NCBI GenBank assembly: GCA_021324155.1
Contig: JAJPJQ010000032.1
Coordinates: 1-56,830 of the forward strand
Length of the DNA: 56,830 nucleotides
Direction of reading: 5' to 3'
Origin: Pseudomonadota bacterium
GTDB lineage: Bacteria; Desulfobacterota; Binatia; UBA9968
The translations under genes were made by a program, and so were the position numbers. The notes beneath the pieces were generated by a model. The model was not told where the DNA came from. It did not search any database and was given only the letters and a program-made list of their open reading frames with translations. Position 1 is the stretch's first letter. Every line of letters begins with the position of its first letter. Positions 16,942 through 27,490 of the stretch are shown here, piece after piece.

Positions 16942-17615
16942 GTGACTCTGCAACGCTACAACAAAATCGTTTGGGCTGTCGTCGGGACTGTGGCGCTCTT
17001 AGGCGCCGCGGTTCTCGCCGTCATGTTATTTTTCTTTCGGACTCCAGAACCGAAGCCGCCGACAATCGTCCTCGGTAAACCGAATGAGGCGCGGATTCAA
17101 CAAAATCTCGTTTTTTGTGAACCGATTGTGGTTCCGGGAACGCAGCGGCAGCTACTGCCTGTCGCAGCCGTTAACGCAGAGGATGCGAATTCCGAAAAGT
17201 CGGTAGTCTACTTTGAATCGGCGCTGAGTCGCGGAGAGAGCTCGTATTATCCGCGTAGCGGTTGCGGGCTTCATGATTATAGCGGGCGGAGCCACATCTT
17301 CAATGTCGTCGTCCGCGATACGATTACATCTCGTGAATCGCTGCTCCTCAACCGTCCCGCCCAGATTGCCGCGGTGAATGTTCCGGCGAGAGATTGACTC
17401 TTTGTTGGTTGATGTGGACGCCGACGGCTACAAGGATATCGTCAAACGCGGCAAACACGGAATGCTCGATATGCCCCAAACGGCCGGAGCGCATATTCTT
17501 CGATATTACGGTTTTAAGAAAGTTCGTCAGGGGTGCCTTCCGCGATTCCGGTGCGCCGCCCAAATTCTTGAAAAACAGACTTCTCGCAGTGGGGAAGAAG
17601 CTCGACTGCGAGTAA
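16942..17615 (+). pseudogene. Frameshifted gene for an anchored protein with a calcium-binding-like motif
   Basis: A GTG at 16942 opens a frame of 151 residues with an N-terminal membrane anchor (VWAVVGTVALLGAAVLAVML) and a periplasmic domain, stopping at 17397. Protein-like coding continues in the +1 frame from about 17385 with SLLVDVDADGYKDIVKRG, a DxDxDG motif as in FG-GAP or dockerin-like repeats. It changes frame again near 17515 to FVRGAFRDSGAPPKFLKNRL and ends at 17615. Two single-base shifts would restore one continuous protein of about 220 residues. Base composition is more AT-rich than in the neighbours. Sequencing error is an alternative to real decay. Confidence 0.55.
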
Positions 17616-17637
17616 GCAAGTCATGTATCGGGCAAGT

Positions 17638-19266
17638 TCATCGCGCGATATGCAGTGGCAGGATTTTGCCGCGGGCGCTCGCCCTCGGCGGCTCGCGCAA
17701 CACGCGCAATGTCCCGGCATTTTGCCAGATATCCGTCATGAAGCGTCCTCCGCTGGCGCCGCTCCGCAGCGCTTCTTTCAGGCGCGCAATCAACTTCGCC
17801 TCGTCTACTCCATCGACCGCAGGGTGCAACAGCAGCGTCAATCGGGTTTGCCCGCCGGCATCTTCTTCCTCGATCAGCTGATAATCACCCGGGCCGCCGC
17901 CGAATTCGGCCGGCAGGGTTTTCTCGAACAGCTCGAAGAGATCGCCATAAAAATAGTTCATCCCCTCGCTGGTGAATTTCTCGAAGCTGCGCACGCCGTG
18001 AATGTGCAGCGTGAAGCCGGCGCTTTCTAATAGGCAGCCGCAGTCTCGCTGCGAGAGCGTCGCGTAATCGCCGTTCTCCACGTTGAGAAAAAAGCGCGGG
18101 CTCAGCGGCTGCAGCGAGGTGAAGAGCAGCGGCCGGATGTCCGAGCCGTCGGCCATGGAGCGACAATGGGCGACGACCGCGAGGTCCTGTCCGTTGACGT
18201 GCATCTCGTCGGTATGCGCGGGACGGGCGCAACCATAGCCGACCTTCACCGCTAAATCCTCGAACCCGTAGTTGGCAATCGCGACGGCGCCGACGCGCTC
18301 GATCATCTCCCGCTTGACGTCCGTCAGCGGCTCGCCGCTGGCGACGAACCTCGTGCCGTCGAGCGAGACGGCGGTTTCGGCGGCGGCCCGCGCGATGCGG
18401 ACAGCGTTGCTCGCGGCAGTCGTGATGCAACAACACTTGCCGCGCCGGGACTCGTCTCGCACCCAATCGACGAGGTGGCGCGTGTCGTGCACGCCGATAA
18501 CTTCCGGCACGGGCAGTCTGCTTCCAGCGCTTTTCCCGGCGAGGACGATGAGTCGCGTTATGAAATGGTAATAGCCGCCGCCGAGCGTCGCCTGGCCGAC
18601 GCTCCTGGCGAACCATCGGTCCGTCGCGATGCCGAGCTTCGCGTTGCTTAGCACGTTTCTCACCCCGCCGCCGGCGGGAAGCACGGCATCGTACACGGCA
18701 TGCGAGCAGGAAAACAGGTCGTGTGCGGCCAAAAAGATGCAGCGGGTGACCGTCCAAATCGCCAGGCGATCGAGCGACACGACTGACGTTATGGGACGAT
18801 TGCTCGTGCCGCTGCTCTGGGAGAGATAGTCGGCCGAAAGCTCCGAATTTTCCAGGTCCTGAGGGTCGATGCGGAACGATTCGTTGCCGCGCACGACATC
18901 TTTTTTCCCCTTGGACTCTTCGGCTGTGAGATACACTCCTTCGACCGCCAAGCGCTCCAGAGTCGGCTCGAGGCCGTGGCGCCGCACCTGATGCTCCAGA
19001 TCCGCGTAGTCACAGCCGCAGCGCCGCAGGAGCTTAAGAAAGGGACTGGACGGACGCGCGTAGACGTGCGCGCGAACGAGGCCGAGAAATCGGTCCTCGC
19101 GGTCGGCGAGAGCAGCGCGAAGTTCCTCCTTCGCGCGCTCGAGCGTGATCGGTTCGGAAAGGAACCGCCGCACGGAGGCGGCGAGCGCGAAGGGGCCTGC
19201 GAGATTGGCGCCGCGCAATCCGGTTTTCAACCTGTGGTAACGGGACTTCAGTTCTCTAAAGCCCAT
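17638..19266 (-). CDS. Acyl-adenylating ligase (phenylacetate-CoA ligase / LuxE-like)
   Basis: 542-residue ANL-superfamily protein. The phosphate-binding loop is SQSSGTSNRP near residue 165, the adenine-site segment is NYGFEDLAVKVGYGC, and the ribose-binding Asp region is ENGDYATLSQRDCGCLL. The order and spacing resemble LuxE acyl-protein synthetase, coenzyme F390 synthetase and PaaK more than ordinary acyl-CoA synthetases. It should activate a carboxylic acid as an acyl-adenylate; the final acceptor is unknown. It stands alone, with no reductase or carrier protein adjacent. The ATG at 19266 has AAGAAGGG upstream; an in-frame ATG at 19308 is less likely. Confidence 0.72.
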   Translation of the reverse strand: MGFRELKSRYHRLKTGLRGANLAGPFALAASVRRFLSEPITLERAKEELRAALADREDRFLGLVRAHVYARPSSPFLKLLRRCGCDYADLEHQVRRHGLEPTLERLAVEGVYLTAEESKGKKDVVRGNESFRIDPQDLENSELSADYLSQSSGTSNRPITSVVSLDRLAIWTVTRCIFLAAHDLFSCSHAVYDAVLPAGGGVRNVLSNAKLGIATDRWFARSVGQATLGGGYYHFITRLIVLAGKSAGSRLPVPEVIGVHDTRHLVDWVRDESRRGKCCCITTAASNAVRIARAAAETAVSLDGTRFVASGEPLTDVKREMIERVGAVAIANYGFEDLAVKVGYGCARPAHTDEMHVNGQDLAVVAHCRSMADGSDIRPLLFTSLQPLSPRFFLNVENGDYATLSQRDCGCLLESAGFTLHIHGVRSFEKFTSEGMNYFYGDLFELFEKTLPAEFGGGPGDYQLIEEEDAGGQTRLTLLLHPAVDGVDEAKLIARLKEALRSGASGGRFMTDIWQNAGTLRVLREPPRASARGKILPLHIAR

Positions 19267-19308
19267 GGGCGGGATACCCTTCTTAACGCCGGCGCGGCTC
19301 AAATTCAA

Positions 19309-19337
19309 TTGCTTTCTCCCCCTCGTAAATGTTAAAA
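19309..19337 (+). promoter_or_regulatory. Predicted tRNA-Pro promoter
   Basis: TTGCTT (19309-19314), a 17-nt spacer, then TTAAAA (19332-19337), 24 nt before the mature tRNA 5' end. Moderate matches; identified by position. Confidence 0.35.
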
Positions 19338-19361
19338 GTACTTATCAAACACAATCTCGAT

Positions 19362-19438
19362 CGGGGCGTGGCGCAGTCTGGTAGCGCGCACGCTTGGGGT
19401 GCGTGAGGTCACCGGTTCAAATCCGGTCGCCCCGACCA
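19362..19438 (+). tRNA. tRNA-Pro (anticodon GGG)
   Basis: Full cloverleaf of 77 nt. The acceptor stem is CGGGGCG with CGCCCCG, the D-arm has the AGTCTGGTAGC loop, and the anticodon stem CACGC/GCGTG carries the loop TTGGGGT, giving GGG, which reads CCC codons. The T-arm is CCGGTTCAAATCCGG. Discriminator A and the CCA end are encoded. No integrase gene or repeated tRNA 3' end was seen nearby. Confidence 0.97.
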
Positions 19439-19456
19439 TTTTCTCCAAACACATTC

Positions 19457-20116
19457 ATGCCCGAAAGAAGCCCGACCGCCCACATCCGCGCCAGGGAAAG
19501 AATGGTGCAGGAGCAGGTCACCGGCCGCGGCATCAAAGACCCGCGCGTCCCCGAGGCGATGCGGAAGGTGCCGCGGGAATTTTTCGTCGAATCCGCGCTC
19601 GCAAGCCGCGCCTACGATGACGGGCCGCTGCCGATCGGCGACAAGCAGACGATCTCGCAGCCCTACATGGTCGGCCTCATGACAGAGTCGCTTGAGCTGA
19701 AGGGCGATGAGAAGGTGCTCGAGGTCGGCACCGGGTCGGGCTATCAGACCGCGGTCCTCGGCCTGCTCGCGGCGCAGGTCTTCTCGATCGAGAAGATCCG
19801 GCCGCTCTCGGTCCGCGCCCGCGCCGTGCTCGACGAGCTGCATTACTACAACGTCGCGCTCCACGTCGGCGACGGCACGATCGGCTGGTCCGATCACGCA
19901 CCGTACGATGCGATCATCGTCACCGCCGGCGCGCCGAATATTCCCAGGCCGCTGCTCGATCAGCTCGCGCCGGAGGGACGCCTCGTGATCCCGCTCGGCG
20001 ACGAGGAGTCGCAGGTGCTGAAGCGCATCCGCCGGACCGAGTCCGGCTTTCAGGAAGAAAGCCTCGGCGAGTGCCGCTTCGTCAAGCTCTGGGGAAAATA
20101 CGGTTGGGCCGACTAA
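19457..20116 (+). CDS. pcm: Protein-L-isoaspartate O-methyltransferase
   Basis: 219-residue SAM-dependent repair enzyme that methylates isoaspartyl residues in damaged proteins. Family signatures are [27 protein letters not shown] (substrate loop), [15 protein letters not shown] (motif I), [14 protein letters not shown] (motif II) and [12 protein letters not shown]. The ATG at 19457 fits the family N-terminus (RERMVQEQV about 15 residues in); an internal ATG at 19502 has a better SD. It overlaps the start of the LysM/M23 gene, echoing the pcm-nlpD pairing of enterobacteria. Confidence 0.94.
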   Translation: MPERSPTAHIRARERMVQEQVTGRGIKDPRVPEAMRKVPREFFVESALASRAYDDGPLPIGDKQTISQPYMVGLMTESLELKGDEKVLEVGTGSGYQTAVLGLLAAQVFSIEKIRPLSVRARAVLDELHYYNVALHVGDGTIGWSDHAPYDAIIVTAGAPNIPRPLLDQLAPEGRLVIPLGDEESQVLKRIRRTESGFQEESLGECRFVKLWGKYGWAD

Positions 20117-20871
20117 AGCCCAGCGCGCTTTTCTTTCTCGCGTTTTCCATTTTCATTTTTTCCTGTTCGCTTTATAAAGCTTCGCCGCCAGCGCCCGCGC
20201 TCTCCGGCCCGGGCATCTTTCACGCCGTCAAGCGCGGCGAGAATCTCTACCGCATCGGCAAGGCCTATGATCTGACGTACCAGCAGCTCGCGAGGGTCAA
20301 CGGCATTTCGGATCCCAATCAGATCGGCGTCGGGCAGAAAATTTTTATTCCCGGCGCGTCGCGCGAGCTGCCGGTCGAGATCATCACGCCGTCTTCGGTT
20401 GCGCTGAGACCGCCGTCGGCGAATTTCCCGGTACTCGGCAACGGCGCGCTCGAATGGCCGATTATCGGCATCGTGACGTCGGCGTTCGGCGCGCGCGGCG
20501 AAGCTGTTCATGACGGCATCGACATCGCTGCCGCCGAGGGCACGCCGGTGCGCGTCGTCGAGAGCGGTGAGGTGATTTACGCCGATCAGCTCCGCGGCTA
20601 CGGCAACATCGTCATCGTGCGCCACGGCGGCAATCTCATGTCGGTCTACGCCCACAACCGGAAGAACGAAGTCCGCGAAGGGGAGACCGTCGCGGCGGGA
20701 CAGACGATCGCCGAGGTCGGCAGCACGGGAAACGCGACCGCGTCGCACCTCCACTTCGAGATCCGCAAAGACAACGTCGCGGAGAATCCGCTCAACTATC
20801 TGCGCCCGCAGAAATACGAGTCCGAGCGCTGCTGCACCGCGAATGTTCCCTCGCCCCGGCCCTCTCCTTGA
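20104..20871 (+). CDS. LysM and peptidase M23 domain lipoprotein (NlpD-like)
   Basis: 255 residues. The N-terminal hydrophobic stretch ([13 protein letters not shown]) ends in a lipobox-like Ser-Cys. A LysM domain ([20 protein letters not shown], about residues 37-80) binds peptidoglycan. The C-terminal LytM/M23 domain shows [34 protein letters not shown] and HLHFEIRKD. The usual first Zn ligand HxGxD appears as HDGID, with the second His set in HLHF, so activity or an EnvC-activator role is possible. The TTG at 20104, after GGGGAAAA, overlaps pcm by 13 nt. The last residues (NVPSPRPSP) are encoded by a dispersed repeat. Confidence 0.85.
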   Translation: MGRLKPSALFFLAFSIFIFSCSLYKASPPAPALSGPGIFHAVKRGENLYRIGKAYDLTYQQLARVNGISDPNQIGVGQKIFIPGASRELPVEIITPSSVALRPPSANFPVLGNGALEWPIIGIVTSAFGARGEAVHDGIDIAAAEGTPVRVVESGEVIYADQLRGYGNIVIVRHGGNLMSVYAHNRKNEVREGETVAAGQTIAEVGSTGNATASHLHFEIRKDNVAENPLNYLRPQKYESERCCTANVPSPRPSP

Positions 20872-20962
20872 GTGAGAGGGAGAATCTATTGCTGCCGGTT
20901 AGTTAATTTTTCCGATCTCAATTCTTCTTCCTCTCCCTGAGGGAGAGGATCGAGGTGAGGGG
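20849..20962. repeat. REP-like pair of inverted palindromic units
   Basis: CCCTCGCCCCGGCCCTCTCC begins at 20849, and a divergent reverse complement (GGGAGAGG followed by GAGGTGAGGG) ends at about 20962. About 15 of 20 positions match. Each arm also has its own hairpin: CCCTCTC/GAGAGGG on the left and CCTCTCC/GGGAGAGG on the right. This type of CCCTCACCC..CCCTCTCCC unit is dispersed in many bacterial genomes. Only this copy is visible here. Confidence 0.7.
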
Positions 20963-21004
20963 GCACCGTTGACATCGACCGCCGCCTCGCCTAACAGTTG
21001 AGCC

Positions 21005-22153
21005 ATGAGTGATCTTAGAAATATTCGCACCGACGTCGTCGGCAGCCTGCTGCGGCCGGATTATCTCAAAGGCGCGCGCGAGATGGTCGACGAAGGGCAG
21101 ATGGATGCCGACGAGCTGCGCGAGGCCGAGGACCGCGCCGTCCGCGAAGCGGTCGTTCTCCAGGAAGCCGCCGGACTCGACGTCGTTACCGACGGCGAGA
21201 TGCGCCGGCTCAATTTCCAGGACAGTTTCGGCGCCTCAGTCACCGGGTTCGACGCGGCGAAAGCGGATTTGAAATTCTACGAGGCGCGCGTGCACGGCGC
21301 GGCGCCGCTCCAGCGCTGGGAGTTTCCCGTCGACGAGAAGAAGGCGACGGCGGTATCGCAGCGCCGTCCCGTCGTCGAGAAATTGCGTCTCGCGCGCAAT
21401 CTGCCGCTGGAAGAATACCAATTCGTCAAGACCGTCGCGACGAAGCCCGTGAAAGTGACGCTCATCGGTCCCGACCGCATCGCGCAGCGTTTCGATCATC
21501 AAAGATCGAACGCGATCTACCCGACGATGGACGACTTCATCATGGATGTCGTGGCGATTCAGCAGGCGATGATCCAAAGCCTCGTCGACGCCGGCTGCCG
21601 CTACATTCAGATCGACGCGCCGGGCTACACAGCCTATGTCGACAAGCCATCGCTCGACGCCATGCGCGCACGCGGCGAGGACCCGATGGAGAACTTCGCG
21701 CGCTCGATCAAGGCCGACAACGAATTGATTCAGGGCTTCGACGGCGTGACATTCGGCATTCACATCTGCCGCGGCAACCAGCGCAGCATGTGGCACCGCG
21801 AAGGGACCTACGATGCGATCGCCGAGAAGCTGCTGAACGGCCTCAACCACGACCGCATTTTGCTCGAATACGACAGCCCGCGCGCGGGCACGTTCGAGGC
21901 GCTGCGCTTCGTGCCGAAGGGCAAGACGGTCGTGCTCGGCGTCGTGAGCACGAAGGTGGCGCAGTTGGAGAAGCTCGACGATCTCAAGCGGCGTATCGAC
22001 GACGCGAGCCGTTATATTCCAATGGACCAGCTCGCCGTCAGCCCGCAGTGCGGCTTCGCCTCCGACGTCATCGGCAACCTTGTCACTCCCGAAGACGAGA
22101 AGAGAAAATTGGAGCTGGTGGTCGAGCTCGCGCGTCAGGTGTGGGGCAAGTAA
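21005..22153 (+). CDS. MetE-like cobalamin-independent methionine synthase family protein
   Basis: 382 residues corresponding to the C-terminal barrel of MetE; no N-terminal MetE domain is present. It starts IRTDVVGSLLRPDYL. Zinc-ligand candidates are His and Cys in HICRGN (about residue 257), Glu in LLEYDSPRAG, and Cys in SPQCGFAS (about 344). Stand-alone proteins of this size act in methyl transfer from folate, methylcobalamin or other donors to thiols, or are uncharacterised. The substrate cannot be set. It begins 40 nt after the REP-like repeat. Confidence 0.88.
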   Translation: MSDLRNIRTDVVGSLLRPDYLKGAREMVDEGQMDADELREAEDRAVREAVVLQEAAGLDVVTDGEMRRLNFQDSFGASVTGFDAAKADLKFYEARVHGAAPLQRWEFPVDEKKATAVSQRRPVVEKLRLARNLPLEEYQFVKTVATKPVKVTLIGPDRIAQRFDHQRSNAIYPTMDDFIMDVVAIQQAMIQSLVDAGCRYIQIDAPGYTAYVDKPSLDAMRARGEDPMENFARSIKADNELIQGFDGVTFGIHICRGNQRSMWHREGTYDAIAEKLLNGLNHDRILLEYDSPRAGTFEALRFVPKGKTVVLGVVSTKVAQLEKLDDLKRRIDDASRYIPMDQLAVSPQCGFASDVIGNLVTPEDEKRKLELVVELARQVWGK

Positions 22154-22213
22154 AAAGTCAAAATCCGGGCATCTGATTTGCCGAGCCGCATCTTTGTGTG
22201 ATACCTCCATGCG

Positions 22214-22747
22214 ATGGACGAAAAGGTCGCCGATCTAAAGCGGGCCATCCGCGACATCCCTGATTTCCCTAAGAAGGGGATCGTCTTCAAGGACATCACG
22301 CCGCTTTTGGCGAACGGGCCGCTGTTCCACAAAAGCGTCGATATTTTGGCCGAGCGTTATCAGGGTCAAAAAATTGACGCGGTGCTCGGCATCGAGTCGC
22401 GCGGCTTCACGATCGGAGCCGCTCTGGCCTATCGCCTCGGCGTCGGCTTCTGTATCGTGCGCAAGCCCGGCAAGCTGCCCTACGAGACGCGCCGGGCGAG
22501 CTATCAGCTCGAATACGGCTCGGACTCGCTCGAGATCCACAGCGACGCGGTCAAGCCCGGGGCGCGCGTCCTCATAGTTGACGATCTGCTGGCGACCGGA
22601 GGCACCGCCGGGGCCGCGTGCGAGCTCGTCGCCGCGCTCGGCGCCGAGGTTGTCGAGTGCGCGTTTTTGATCGAGCTCGCGTTCCTAAAGGGGCGCGAGA
22701 AGCTTCGCTGCCGCGCGTTCTCTATCCTGCAATACGACAGCGAGTGA
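22214..22747 (+). CDS. apt: Adenine phosphoribosyltransferase
   Basis: 177-residue purine salvage enzyme converting adenine and PRPP to AMP. The N-terminus has [20 protein letters not shown], the flexible hood loop [12 protein letters not shown], and the PRPP site [13 protein letters not shown] near residues 118-130. Length matches the family (170-180). It stands alone between a MetE-like gene and a promoter for the NuoI gene. Confidence 0.96.
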   Translation: MDEKVADLKRAIRDIPDFPKKGIVFKDITPLLANGPLFHKSVDILAERYQGQKIDAVLGIESRGFTIGAALAYRLGVGFCIVRKPGKLPYETRRASYQLEYGSDSLEIHSDAVKPGARVLIVDDLLATGGTAGAACELVAALGAEVVECAFLIELAFLKGREKLRCRAFSILQYDSE

Positions 22748-22762
22748 TCTTCGAGAGTTTTC

Positions 22763-22791
22763 TTGAAGTAGCGGTGGAAATCCGTTATAAA
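22763..22791 (+). promoter_or_regulatory. Strong predicted sigma-70 promoter of the nuoI-like gene
   Basis: TTGAAG (22763-22768), a 17-nt spacer, then TATAAA (22786-22791). Transcription would begin near 22798, about 27 nt before the first ATG. This is one of the best sigma-70 matches in the window. Confidence 0.55.
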
Positions 22792-22824
22792 TCAATAAAG
22801 TAACCCGCGAAATTTAATCCTCGC

Positions 22825-23394
22825 ATGCAAAGAGTCGAGCACATGACCCTCTGGGAAAGGCTCTATTTCCCAGAGATTATCCGCGGCCTGTTCGTCACCG
22901 GCTATCGCTTCTGGCGGAACCTCGCGATCCATACGCTGCACCTATTCGGCCTCGCGAAAAATAAATCGGCGGCCATCACGGTCCAGTATCCCGAGCAGCG
23001 TATCGCCTACCCCGATACGTTCCGCGGCCGCCATCGTCTGACGCTGAAAGACGACGGTACCGTTCACTGCACGGCATGCTTTCTCTGCTCCACCGCGTGC
23101 CCGGCCGAGTGCATTTACATCGAGGCGGGCGAGTATCCCGACAATCCCGTGGAAAAATATCCCGTGCGCTATGAGATCGATACGCTCCGCTGCATTTACT
23201 GCGGCTTTTGCGTCGAGGCATGCCCGTGCGACGCCATCCGCATGGACACCGGCCTCCATCCCGGCAACCTCGGCTTCTCACGCGAGGACTTCGTCGAGGA
23301 CAAGAAGGTTCTGACGGAGCGATCGAGAAAATTGGAAGAAGAGGGTAAGGACAAACTCTATGAGGAATCCGTCGAGAAGTACCGAGAGGACTGA
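22825..23394 (+). CDS. nuoI: NADH-quinone oxidoreductase subunit I (8Fe ferredoxin type)
   Basis: 189 residues with two [4Fe-4S] motifs: CTACFLCSTACPAEC (about residue 75) and CIYCGFCVEACPCDA (about 117). The N-terminus LWERLYFPEIIRGLFVTGYRFW forms the amphipathic helix that contacts the complex I membrane arm. It relays electrons toward quinone in complex I. No other nuo gene is in the window and the gene has its own promoter and is followed by a riboswitch, so it is isolated from a nuo operon. The ATG at 22843 is an alternative start. Confidence 0.92.
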   Translation: MQRVEHMTLWERLYFPEIIRGLFVTGYRFWRNLAIHTLHLFGLAKNKSAAITVQYPEQRIAYPDTFRGRHRLTLKDDGTVHCTACFLCSTACPAECIYIEAGEYPDNPVEKYPVRYEIDTLRCIYCGFCVEACPCDAIRMDTGLHPGNLGFSREDFVEDKKVLTERSRKLEEEGKDKLYEESVEKYRED

Positions 23395-23450
23395 TCTCCG
23401 CTCATCTAGTTGACTTGGCCTAACCCTTTTGTTACGTGTGAGTCAACATT

Positions 23451-23540
23451 GCTAGGGGTGTCCGTCGAACGGACTGAGAGCTCGAGCAATCGGGCAACCC
23501 TCTGAACCTGATCCGGATAGCACCGGCGTAGGGAAGCGTG
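23451..23540 (+). ncRNA. TPP riboswitch (THI element)
   Basis: Contains the conserved blocks in order: AGGGGTG, ACTGAGAG, ACCCTCTGAACCTGATC, CGGATAGCACCGGCGTAGGGAAGCG. These form the pyrimidine- and pyrophosphate-sensing arms that bind thiamine pyrophosphate. It lies upstream of thiC and is followed by a terminator hairpin, giving repression by premature termination when TPP is abundant. Confidence 0.95.
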
Positions 23541-23557
23541 AGAGTCACGGTCCCTGA

Positions 23558-25606
<2,049 letters not shown>

Positions 25607-25631
25607 CTTCCTGCTGCTTTAATTGAACGAA

Positions 25632-25658
25632 AAGGGGCGGGTTAATAACCCGCCCCTT
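25632..25658 (+). terminator. Hairpin after thiC
   Basis: A perfect stem AAGGGGCGGGTTA/ATAACCCGCCCCTT-like dyad (GGGGCGGGTTA with TAACCCGCCCC) begins about 26 nt after the thiC stop. There is no long T run after it, only TTCGTGT, so termination is probable but not certain. It ends 9 nt before the ATG of the next gene. Confidence 0.6.
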
Positions 25659-25666
25659 CGTGTATC

Positions 25667-26182
25667 ATGCGCGTGCTCGTCTACGGCTTTGGACCTTACA
25701 AGGACTTCAAGACCAACATAACACAGAAGATAATCCGGAAACTCCCTCGCTCTGCCAATGTCAAAAAAATAGTCTTTCCCGTCCGCTTCGATAAAGCGCA
25801 ATTCATCGCCGCGGTCGAGAAGCATCGCCCGAATGTGATTCTCGGTCTCGGGCAATGCGGTTCGGGAAAGGATCTGCGCATCGAGCGGCGGGCGGTGAAT
25901 CGAAGGCGGGACAGCAAGGAAGAGCAGGGCAGGCCGATCCGCCGCGGCGCGGCGACGTCGCTCGGGACGACGTTAAAGCTGGACGGTCTCGGCAAGCAGG
26001 CGCATACATCGGGCAGCGCCGGCGATTACGTCTGCAATTTCTCGATGTACGTGATGCTGGATTATCTCAGGCGCTACGGGAAAAAAGCGCGCTACGGCTT
26101 CATTCACATCCCGCACAATTATCCATTCGACCGTGCCTTCCGGCTCGTTCGCCGCGTGATAGGCATCGCCTGCCGCACCTAA
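25667..26182 (+). CDS. Pyrrolidone-carboxylate peptidase-like protein (peptidase C15)
   Basis: 171 residues, slightly short of the usual 200-215. Matches are VLVYGFGPYKDFKTN at the N-terminus, ILGLGQCGSGKDLRIERRAVN with the catalytic Glu, SAGDYVCNFSMY with the catalytic Cys, and GFIHIP with the catalytic His. It should remove N-terminal pyroglutamate from peptides. The normal PFG/N segment after GFGPY is altered and the middle is shortened. No SD is visible; a hairpin ends just upstream of the start. Confidence 0.8.
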   Translation: MRVLVYGFGPYKDFKTNITQKIIRKLPRSANVKKIVFPVRFDKAQFIAAVEKHRPNVILGLGQCGSGKDLRIERRAVNRRRDSKEEQGRPIRRGAATSLGTTLKLDGLGKQAHTSGSAGDYVCNFSMYVMLDYLRRYGKKARYGFIHIPHNYPFDRAFRLVRRVIGIACRT

Positions 26183-27441
26183 GCTTCCGACGCCGTCTTC
26201 CGCACGAGGCGTTTTCTACCCGCCCTCGCCCACTGCATCAGCGGTCCGCTCAGCCAAGACGTTACGATCGCTACGACCGTAAGCGCGACGAAAACACGTT
26301 CATTGATGAGGCCGTGTTCGAGTGCCAAAAATGCCAGAATCAGCCCCATCGCGCCCGTGGGCATGAGTCCGAAGCCGACCGTGAGCGCGTCGCGCCGCGA
26401 AAGACCGCCCATAAGAGCGCCTGAAACCGCGCCAGCGGCTTTGCCGATACAGGTGATAGCAACCATCGAAACGACGAGCGCTGTGTCGAAATTGGCGATG
26501 AAGTTTACGCGGAATCCCATCGACGCGAAAAAAATCGGCGCGAAGAGATAGAACACGATATCGCGCAGTGACCAGTGGAGGTTCTCCTTGATATTTCCGG
26601 TCGCGCCGACCATGGTGCCCGCGAGAAAGGCGCCGAAGACGGCGTGAATACCGATCCATTGCGTAAAGGCTGCACAGAAAAACGCGATCAGAAGCCCGAT
26701 ACCGAGAACGCCCTCGCGAGCAACCCCGAGCCGCTGGATGTTTGAAAAGAACCAACCGACCAATTTTCTACCGAAGGTAAGACAAGACGCGGTGAAGACT
26801 AGGGTCAGCGCGATGACCCATAGGATGGAACCGCCGATGATGACGCCACCAGTCATAAGGCTAAGCAGCATCGCGAAGAACAGCCAGCCGACAATATCGT
26901 TGACGACAGCCACGCCGATGATCAATTGTCCGACGGCTAAGCGGAGAAGATCGAGGTCCATCAGGACTTTGGCGACGACCGGAATCGCGGAGATCGACAT
27001 TGCCGTCGCTGCGAAGAGAGCGAAAATCCAGCGCCGCTCCGGATCGACAAGATAAGCGTCGGGCAGGACGGTGCCGAAGATAAGACCCAGAGTAAAAGGC
27101 AAGCCGATCGCGAAGAGGCTCGTGTTGAAAATAACGCGCCTCCTTGCCGCGAGGAGATTGAGATCCACTTCCATCCCCGCGGCGAAGAGGAGAAAGATGC
27201 TGCCGAGCCACGCGAGGCTGGCGAGCATTTGCGTGCTGCTTTTGGGAAAAAGCGCGTTGAACAGTTCCGGGGCGACGAAGCCGAGGCCGGATGGTCCGAG
27301 CAGCATGCCGGCCAAAATCTCGCCGACGACCGCGGCTTGGCCGAAACGGCGGAAGAGGCCGCCGAAAGCGAGCACGAAGGAGAGAACGATCGAGAGCTGC
27401 AGCAGAAACAGCGCAAAATCGTGTTCGGACGGGGAGGCCAT
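26179..27441 (-). CDS. CPA2-family cation:proton antiporter
   Basis: 420-residue integral membrane protein with about 12 helices. It begins LLQLSIVLSFVLAFGGLFRRFGQAAVVGEILAGMLLGPSGLGF, matching the Na+/H+ exchanger domain of KefB/NapA-type proteins. Ion-binding acidic residues probably lie in the middle helices (VAVVNDIVGW). It lacks the C-terminal TrkA-N/RCK regulatory domains of Kef systems. Its stop overlaps the converging peptidase gene by 4 nt. Confidence 0.87.
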   Translation of the reverse strand: MASPSEHDFALFLLQLSIVLSFVLAFGGLFRRFGQAAVVGEILAGMLLGPSGLGFVAPELFNALFPKSSTQMLASLAWLGSIFLLFAAGMEVDLNLLAARRRVIFNTSLFAIGLPFTLGLIFGTVLPDAYLVDPERRWIFALFAATAMSISAIPVVAKVLMDLDLLRLAVGQLIIGVAVVNDIVGWLFFAMLLSLMTGGVIIGGSILWVIALTLVFTASCLTFGRKLVGWFFSNIQRLGVAREGVLGIGLLIAFFCAAFTQWIGIHAVFGAFLAGTMVGATGNIKENLHWSLRDIVFYLFAPIFFASMGFRVNFIANFDTALVVSMVAITCIGKAAGAVSGALMGGLSRRDALTVGFGLMPTGAMGLILAFLALEHGLINERVFVALTVVAIVTSWLSGPLMQWARAGRKRLVRKTASEA

Positions 27442-27490
27442 CGCTCAGCCGGCTGTACGCATGGGCGACGTCGTTTCCGCGACTTTCAGC

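Noticed and set aside
19362-19438. tRNA-Pro as an integration site
   Set aside because: No integrase and no second copy of the tRNA 3' end detected nearby.
23409-23446. GTTGACT and AGTCAAC inverted copies upstream of the riboswitch
   Set aside because: Short 7-bp repeat with a 24-nt gap; could be chance and the TTGACT overlaps a weak promoter match.
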